NCBI RefSeq assembly: GCF_905372115.1 | Contig: NZ_CAJPNR010000002.1 | Coordinates: forward strand, 62,001 to 126,000 | Source of the DNA: an uncultured Streptococcus sp. | GTDB taxonomy: Bacteria > Bacillota > Bacilli > Lactobacillales > Streptococcaceae | DNA: 64,000 bases | Reading direction: 5' to 3' | Shown here: one piece after another, positions 59,146 through 64,000 of the stretch | Layout of the letters: the number at the start of each line of letters is the position of its first letter | Position numbering within the stretch: the stretch's first letter is position 1 | Notes under the pieces: model-generated | Seen by the model: the letters and a program-made list of their open reading frames with translations, nothing else | What the model was told of the DNA's origin: nothing | Databases searched by the model: none | Program-made: the position numbers and the translations under genes

Positions 59146-60520
59146 ATATGCTCCTATGTTCATTTTTATTTTTTGATAACTGACTTGACTGAGAAGGACG
59201 CTCAGCAAAGTCTAACTTGCGATTCTCAAGGATTGATTTTCTAACCTGAGCCAGAAAATAAAGAGAACCCGTAATCAGCAAAAGCTCATCTGACTCATGC
59301 TCTACTGCTAAATAATCTGATAAATAATCCGGCCATTCTTTGTAAGACAGACCTTGCTGCTCAGCCAAGGCTTGCATACTTTCTTTAGAAAAACTCCGCG
59401 GATCAGCAAAAGCTGTCAAGCTTATAGCTGTTTTGGGAATCTTTTGCAGCAGCTCCACCATATCATCCAAGGCCTTGGTTTGGATACAAGCAAATAAAAT
59501 ATGCTTTCTATACGTCGGATAATGCTGGTCCAATGTCGCTGCTAGCGACCGAAGGGCATGGGGATTATGGGCTCCATCCAGAAGGATGAGCGGCTGATCC
59601 GATATCCTTTCCAAACGCCCTGGCCATACAGCAGCAAGCAAGGCCCTCTCAACCTCTTCTTTTGTTAAAAAGGGCAGCGACTGCAGCTGACAGTATAGGT
59701 CACACAAGTGCAGAGCCAATCCAGCATTGTCCGCCTGATGCAGTCCCATCAGAGCTGTTTGATAGGAGTCTTTGACCCGATAGGCATTCGAAAAGGAAAA
59801 GCACTCCCCCTCCTCTGACTCTTGATGTTCCACTTGATAGTCTTGAGACCAAGAAAAGAGCGGGGAATCTTTTTCAGCAGCCTTCTGCTCAACTACTGCC
59901 AGAGCCTCTGGCTCCAACCTACCGGTCAAAATTGGAACTCCAGGCTTGATAATGCCAGCTTTTTGCTGGGCAATAGCCTTTAGACTGTCCCCCAGCAGGG
60001 CTACATGATCTAGGCCGACTGTCGTGATAGCGGTCAGCAAGGGCTGACAGACATTGGTACTGTCCAAAAGCCCACCCATGCCGACCTCGATAATAGCCAC
60101 ATCCACCTGCTGCTGGGCAAAGTAATCATAAGCCAGAGCAGTCACAATCTCAAACTCAGTCACCCCTTGCAAGCCAGAGTCTGTAGCATTCTGGGCTAAA
60201 AGGTCTTGATAAAGGCTCAGTAATCTCTGAAGGTCTTGGTCGGAAATCGCATTGCCATTAATGGCAATCTGCTCATTGTAGCTGACTAGATAAGGAGAGG
60301 TAAAGGTGCCAACACGCAGGTCTCGCACCTCCAAAAGTTGGCGCAGATGGGCAATAGTTGAACCCTTGCCATTCGTCCCTGCAATATGAATGACTGGTAA
60401 CTGCAAATGCGGATTCCCCCGCAGCTCCAGCAAACGCTCCATTCGCTCCAAGCCAAAATTGGGACTGGCTGTCCGATAGGCTTCCAGCCAGCTTAAATCA
60501 GGTAATTCTTGTTTTTTCAT
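59126..60520 (-). CDS. folC: dihydrofolate/folylpolyglutamate synthase
   Basis: 464 residues. P-loop GTNGKGST (48-55), FTSPYLVSYNEQIAING, and the Mur-ligase-like LDGAHNPHALR. Adds glutamate to dihydropteroate and folates. Starts one base after folP. The C-terminal tail is longer than usual and extends into folE. Confidence 0.93.
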   Translation of the reverse strand: MKKQELPDLSWLEAYRTASPNFGLERMERLLELRGNPHLQLPVIHIAGTNGKGSTIAHLRQLLEVRDLRVGTFTSPYLVSYNEQIAINGNAISDQDLQRLLSLYQDLLAQNATDSGLQGVTEFEIVTALAYDYFAQQQVDVAIIEVGMGGLLDSTNVCQPLLTAITTVGLDHVALLGDSLKAIAQQKAGIIKPGVPILTGRLEPEALAVVEQKAAEKDSPLFSWSQDYQVEHQESEEGECFSFSNAYRVKDSYQTALMGLHQADNAGLALHLCDLYCQLQSLPFLTKEEVERALLAAVWPGRLERISDQPLILLDGAHNPHALRSLAATLDQHYPTYRKHILFACIQTKALDDMVELLQKIPKTAISLTAFADPRSFSKESMQALAEQQGLSYKEWPDYLSDYLAVEHESDELLLITGSLYFLAQVRKSILENRKLDFAERPSQSSQLSKNKNEHRSIYGHEEN

Positions 60521-60521
60521 C

Positions 60522-61475
60522 TTACTTGTACTGACCTAGATTGAGATCTTCTGTCTGCTGTGCTAGACGAATAGCATCGCCAACGGCAGCAGCCATCCGG
60601 TGCTTAGCCACTTCGTGCACTCTGACAACTTCAACGCCTCTGCTAGCCGCAAGGGTAGTCAGATGGGCTGAAGCTATATCACGGTTTTCAAAGCCTTCCT
60701 GAGTCTCAGGATTGACCTCAAAGCCGTTTTCTTCTAAGATACTAACGAGAAACCGCTTACGAGAAACCCCAAGAAAAATAGGGAAACCAGCCTGATGGAG
60801 ACTACCCAGCTCCTGCAAAATGAGAAGATTCTCCCGCTTGGTTAAACCGAAACCAATCCCTGGATCCAGCATGATATTATCACGCGAAAGACCAGCATTT
60901 TCGGCCACCTTCAAAGATTTCTCAAAACACTTCCACATTAGTTCTGCAATCGGCAGCTCTGTAAAAAGAGATAACTCTTCCTTTGTGAAGGCTGAACCAA
61001 AGCCAAATTCTGGGAAAATCCTTGAGCTGGCATGTTGAGGACGAGCCATCACTGGATTAAACATGACAATGACTGGCGCGCCATATTTCGCAGCCGTCTC
61101 CGCCATCTTTTCATCGCCCAAGAGACCAGTAATATCGTTTATAATATCTGCACCCGCAGCCAAAGCTGCTGCAGCCACTTCCGACTTCCAAGTGTCCACA
61201 GAAATCAGAATATCGCTTTCCCGACGAATAGCTTCAATGACCGGCACCACCCGCTCTATCTCTTCTTGAATAGCCACAAAATGACTGCCTGGCCGAGTAG
61301 ACTCACCACCAATATCCAGCATGTGAGCTCCCTCAGCAATCAGCTTTCTAGCCTGAGACAATGCCGTCTCAACCGTGTTGTAGCGCCCACCATCTGAAAA
61401 GGAATCCGGCGTCGCATTGATAATACCACAGAGGCCCGTTCGGCCATCTGGAGCAATTGCTTTTAGATTTACCAT
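60522..61475 (-). CDS. folP: dihydropteroate synthase
   Basis: 317 residues. Motifs GIINATPDSFSDGG, LDIGGESTRPGS, DIINDITG and LGVSRKRF. Joins p-aminobenzoate to the pterin and is the sulfonamide target. The two-residue insertions known from resistant pneumococci were not assessed. First gene of the folP-folC-folE-folBK operon, behind a leader of about 150 bases with a terminator hairpin. Confidence 0.94.
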   Translation of the reverse strand: MVNLKAIAPDGRTGLCGIINATPDSFSDGGRYNTVETALSQARKLIAEGAHMLDIGGESTRPGSHFVAIQEEIERVVPVIEAIRRESDILISVDTWKSEVAAAALAAGADIINDITGLLGDEKMAETAAKYGAPVIVMFNPVMARPQHASSRIFPEFGFGSAFTKEELSLFTELPIAELMWKCFEKSLKVAENAGLSRDNIMLDPGIGFGLTKRENLLILQELGSLHQAGFPIFLGVSRKRFLVSILEENGFEVNPETQEGFENRDIASAHLTTLAASRGVEVVRVHEVAKHRMAAAVGDAIRLAQQTEDLNLGQYK

Positions 61476-61517
61476 TTGACTTTCATCTCATTTCTATTTG
61501 CTGCCCTGCTCTTCAAC

Positions 61518-61544
61518 AAAAAAGGCACACTCATCTAGTGTACC
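61518..61544 (-). terminator. terminator hairpin inside the folP leader (attenuator candidate)
   Basis: GGTACACT-AGATG-AGTGTGCC followed by six U on the minus strand, about 45 bases before folP and about 80 bases after the predicted start. Such a hairpin between promoter and first gene suggests regulated read-through. Confidence 0.65.
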
Positions 61545-61633
61545 GCAAAGCTCTCAGCAGATGCAGCATCCAGTCCTATGAACTGCACTCGACTTCACAA
61601 GAAGACCTTATCTAGTCCCTTGTTTCATTTACC

Positions 61634-61661
61634 ATTTTACCATAATTCTTCTATTTGACAA
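61634..61661 (-). promoter_or_regulatory. promoter of the folate operon
   Basis: TTGTCA (61661-61656), 16 bp, TAAAAT (61639-61634) with TGG extension. Confidence 0.65.
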
Positions 61662-61669
61662 AACACTTT

Positions 61670-62308
61670 CTAAAAGCAAAAGGGTAAAAGGCTGAGAATA
61701 ATCATATTTCGGAGAATATGGGCCAGCATAGACAGCTCCAAACGCTGAAAATAAGGCCTGAGGAGATGGGCAAAGACTAGTCCCAAAACCAGATAGAACA
61801 GAAAACACAGAGTCTCCTGAGGATTTTTCGCAAGGGAAAAGCAGAGCAAACCTAGTGCAATCCCCCAGCTCTTCCGATAGCGAAGAGAGAAGTCACTGTC
61901 AAACAATTTCGGTGCTGCAGGGGATAAAACGGCAATATCAATCCCCAGAAGCAAAAGAGAAGATGACAGAAAACTCTCCGTCATCATCTGCTCCATCGCC
62001 TGTCCTGACTGCGCCTCCTTACCACACAGCAGAAGAACCCCCGCAGCATTGACCAAAATCATCAAAAAATACAAGAAAAGCAGGTGTCGATAGTTGCTTG
62101 ACTGACGCAAAGAACCTTTGATTTCCTGCAGTTGTCTGGAAAAATAAAAGGCACAACAAAAAAGCAATCCCAGCAAGCCCACCATAAAAAGCAAATTAGC
62201 ATGACTAAAGACCAAGCGATGAGGCATTGGATGAAGTATGAGCAGCAGTCCCGTCTGAGTCAACATAGCCAGCAATAACAATTGAATGATTTTCTCTAAT
62301 TTCAGCAT
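61670..62308 (-). CDS. CPBP-like membrane protein lacking the protease motifs
   Basis: 212 residues, six or so helices. Its last 40 residues (FQRLELSMLAHILRNM) align with the neighbouring CPBP protease (FKRLEMSILAHMLRNG), and the fold pattern agrees. However, the EExxxR site is replaced (AAPKLFDSDFSLRY) and the FGLFHG histidine is gone (FSLAKNP). It is probably a catalytically dead paralogue and perhaps a partner. Upstream of folP on the same strand. Confidence 0.65.
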   Translation of the reverse strand: MLKLEKIIQLLLLAMLTQTGLLLILHPMPHRLVFSHANLLFMVGLLGLLFCCAFYFSRQLQEIKGSLRQSSNYRHLLFLYFLMILVNAAGVLLLCGKEAQSGQAMEQMMTESFLSSSLLLLGIDIAVLSPAAPKLFDSDFSLRYRKSWGIALGLLCFSLAKNPQETLCFLFYLVLGLVFAHLLRPYFQRLELSMLAHILRNMIILSLLPFCF

Positions 62309-62425
62309 ATTCTCTCCATTCTTCTCTTCTCATTATAGAAGAAGTAAGAGCAAGCTAGGAGAAATCCCCTCAAATGTCCTAATTTGTGCCTCAAATGACA
62401 AAAAAAGCAGATATTCTCTGCTTTC

Positions 62426-63103
62426 CTACTTGTTCACCAAACCTGTCAGTATCATGATGAGTACTGCAACTCCATTTCTCAGCATGTGTGCCAAAATAGA
62501 CATTTCCAAACGCTTAAATATGTAAGCAACCGCGGCTAAAACAGCACCCATACCTGCATAGATAACAAAACTGCCGATATTGGTTGGACCATGAAAAAGA
62601 CCGAAAAGAATGACTCCTACAACCAATCCCCAAACATAATGCTTGGTAAAAATCTTCTGAGGAATCAAGCCGCGAAAGACCACTTCCTCCAAGATAGGGG
62701 CCTGAATCACAGCTCCTACCACTAATAAAATCTTGGGTACATGCTGAAATAATGCATTCAAGGCATCCTGATTAGCAGTGGATATAGCCTGACCTTCCAG
62801 CAGCATGATAATTGCTCCTAACATATTGACGCCAATCATGACAACATTAGAAACAGCTAACCAACCAAACGAAGACCATTTGAAGAAGCTAAAGTCTAAA
62901 CTCAGCAGTTCTTCTTGCTTAGCCATTCTCAGAACAAAAAAGATAATCAAAAGATACACCACCAGCACAAAGATAGTCTGTCCAGCTGAAAAACTCTTCT
63001 CAGAAGCAGTCATCTGTCGGATAAATATAAATGGTATCTGGCTGAGAAATAAGACAAACAGAGTCAGTAGGATGTACTCTAATTTTTTTAGAATTGCTTT
63101 CAT
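62426..63103 (-). CDS. CPBP-family intramembrane metalloprotease
   Basis: 225 residues, seven or so helices. Intact motifs PILEEVVFRGLIPQ (EExxxR), FGLFHGPTN and SILAHMLRN. AAAAGGAGGAAG supports the ATG at 63103; the frame is open to 63256 but with no ribosome site. Possible role in peptide maturation or bacteriocin immunity. Precedes its dead paralogue. Confidence 0.82.
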   Translation of the reverse strand: MKAILKKLEYILLTLFVLFLSQIPFIFIRQMTASEKSFSAGQTIFVLVVYLLIIFFVLRMAKQEELLSLDFSFFKWSSFGWLAVSNVVMIGVNMLGAIIMLLEGQAISTANQDALNALFQHVPKILLVVGAVIQAPILEEVVFRGLIPQKIFTKHYVWGLVVGVILFGLFHGPTNIGSFVIYAGMGAVLAAVAYIFKRLEMSILAHMLRNGVAVLIMILTGLVNK

Positions 63104-63278
63104 ATCTTCCTCCTTTTCCTTCCTAGTATAGCTCAATTTTCTCTTTTTGTATAGACAATTCTTAACTGCAAGCATTTTATATATCACGTATTGAGAGCCA
63201 ATACTGATAGTGACTATGAGATCGAATCGCTCAATGTTTTCAAGGCCAACAACCAAGAAAATCCTTTCTTAAAGCATA

Positions 63279-63305
63279 CAAAAAGCCCATTCAAACTGAG
63301 CTTTT
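63279..63305 (-). terminator. terminator of ackA
   Basis: AAAGC-CA and TG-GCTTT arms with a T run on the minus strand. Confidence 0.55.
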
Positions 63306-63318
63306 AGATTTTCTTAAT

Positions 63319-64000
63319 TTATTGATTTTTGAATCGTTCGACATCACGCGCGATGACCAATTCTTCGTCAGTTGGAATAACCAAGACTTTGACCTTGGCA
63401 TCAGGACTGGAAATTACCCCTTCTGCACCGCGCACATTCTTTTCTGGGTCTACGTTACAGCCAAACCAAGAAATACCATTAATAACCAGTTCACGAATGG
63501 TCACAGAATTCTCACCAATTCCTGCGGTAAAGATGATAGCATCAGCTCCATCCAAAACAGCAAGATACTGACCAATATATTTCTGAATCCGGTCTACAAA
63601 AATGTCGTTGGCTAATTGAGCCTTGGCATCACCTGCCCGCATTGCCTCATGGATATCACGCATATCACTAGACTTCTCAGAAACTCCCAGCAGGCCTGAC
63701 TCACGGTTCAAGACGCGGCTAATATCTTCCGGAGTATTAAAGTCATCTGTGTATTGCATCAGGTAAGGAATAATAGCTGGGTCAATATCCCCTGTACGCG
63801 TTCCCATCATAACTCCGCCAAGTGGTGTGAATCCCATAGATGTATCTACAGAAACGCCCTTGTCAACTGCTGTGATGGAAGCTCCGTTACCGATATGGCA
63901 AGTGATAAGCTTGAGTTCTTCAATCGGACGACCCAAAACTTTCGCAGCTTCCTTGGCTACATACTCATGGCTGGTCCCGTGAGCTCCGTACTTGCGGACC
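63319..64000 (-). CDS. ackA: acetate kinase, 5' part beyond window
   Basis: The C-terminal 227 residues are present. The frame continues to the window edge (RKYGAHGTSHEYVAKEAAKV before LGRPIEELKL). Motifs CHIGNGASITAV, DTSMGFTPLGGVMMGTRTGD and FTAGIGENS identify acetate kinase, which makes ATP from acetyl phosphate. The TTG at 63936 is internal, not a start. Confidence 0.93.
   Translation of the reverse strand, partial: VRKYGAHGTSHEYVAKEAAKVLGRPIEELKLITCHIGNGASITAVDKGVSVDTSMGFTPLGGVMMGTRTGDIDPAIIPYLMQYTDDFNTPEDISRVLNRESGLLGVSEKSSDMRDIHEAMRAGDAKAQLANDIFVDRIQKYIGQYLAVLDGADAIIFTAGIGENSVTIRELVINGISWFGCNVDPEKNVRGAEGVISSPDAKVKVLVIPTDEELVIARDVERFKNQ

Noticed and set aside
62426..63256. 51-residue N-terminal extension of the CPBP protease
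   Set aside because: The strong AAAAGGAGGAAG lies just before the ATG at 63103, and the extension does not look like protein of this family.
63155..63307. 50-codon plus-strand frame between the CPBP gene and ackA
   Set aside because: It lacks a ribosome site, uses only an internal TTG and runs through the ackA terminator hairpin, so it is probably chance or at best a relic.

Overview
The window is a piece of a low-to-mid GC Firmicute chromosome and almost certainly comes from a viridans streptococcus of the sanguinis/gordonii type. The evidence is the gene content: an SsaACB/ScaCBA manganese transporter with thiol peroxidase and a ScaR-type regulator, the four-gene folP-folC-folE-folBK operon with a fused FolBK, groESL with a CIRCE element beside a short competence-type ssbB, LPXTG surface proteins, DUF1310, DUF3013 and DUF3114 proteins, and a 6S RNA/tRNA-Lys pair. 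No IS element, prophage or CRISPR array was seen.

Layout. 1-2.9 kb: a truncated membrane gene, a DeoR-SorC regulator pair and a divergent glycyl-radical activase without its partner enzyme. 3-6.5 kb: glycosyltransferase, NERD/zinc-ribbon protein and an LPXTG protein of unknown function. 6.6-12.8 kb: a sugar operon (lactose/cellobiose-type PTS IIB-IIA-IIC, GH35 beta-galactosidase, aldo/keto reductase) with a divergent ROK regulator. Its promoter has perfect consensus hexamers, with a catabolite site lying on the -35. 12.9-19.2 kb: DUF7916 protein, PepO, the manganese ABC operon and Tpx. 19.2-26.8 kb: DUF3114, a secreted Bsp-repeat/C39 protein, the ScaR-like regulator, a MarR-EVE pair, a CPBP protease and a nucleotidyltransferase. 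26.9-32.8 kb: dtd and rel, then an AT-rich accessory block with a membrane protein, four tandem DUF1310 genes and a small hydrophobic, toxin-like peptide gene. A copy of that gene's 3' end also lies at the far end of the block. 33-40 kb: a wall-anchored CdnP/SntA-like phosphodiesterase, then rsmE, prmA, GNAT, Nudix, DUF3013 and rarA. 40-42 kb: 6S RNA, tRNA-Lys(CUU) and an AT-rich orphan gene. 42-48.5 kb: Cna-B adhesin, groEL-groES, a tiny peptide transcription unit, ssbB and two small membrane proteins. 48.5-53.5 kb: YtpR, thioredoxin, DUF4651, PepA, DUF1846 protein and an XRE operon whose last gene has an in-frame amber codon. 53.6-57.6 kb: an ABC exporter with its own two-component system. 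57.7-64 kb: the folate operon behind a leader with a terminator hairpin, two CPBP-family proteins of which one has lost its catalytic motifs, and the 3' part of ackA.

Working together: the SsaACB operator carries two palindromes covering -35 and -10, and the likely repressor is encoded 5 kb away. CcpA sites predict glucose repression of the PTS/GH35 operon and the DUF7916 gene. The exporter/two-component operon has a direct repeat with 11-bp period upstream of its -10, suggesting autoregulation. The least explained parts are the DUF1310/toxin block, the peptide unit near groES and the folP leader. No database search was possible, so family names rest on recognised motifs and gene order.
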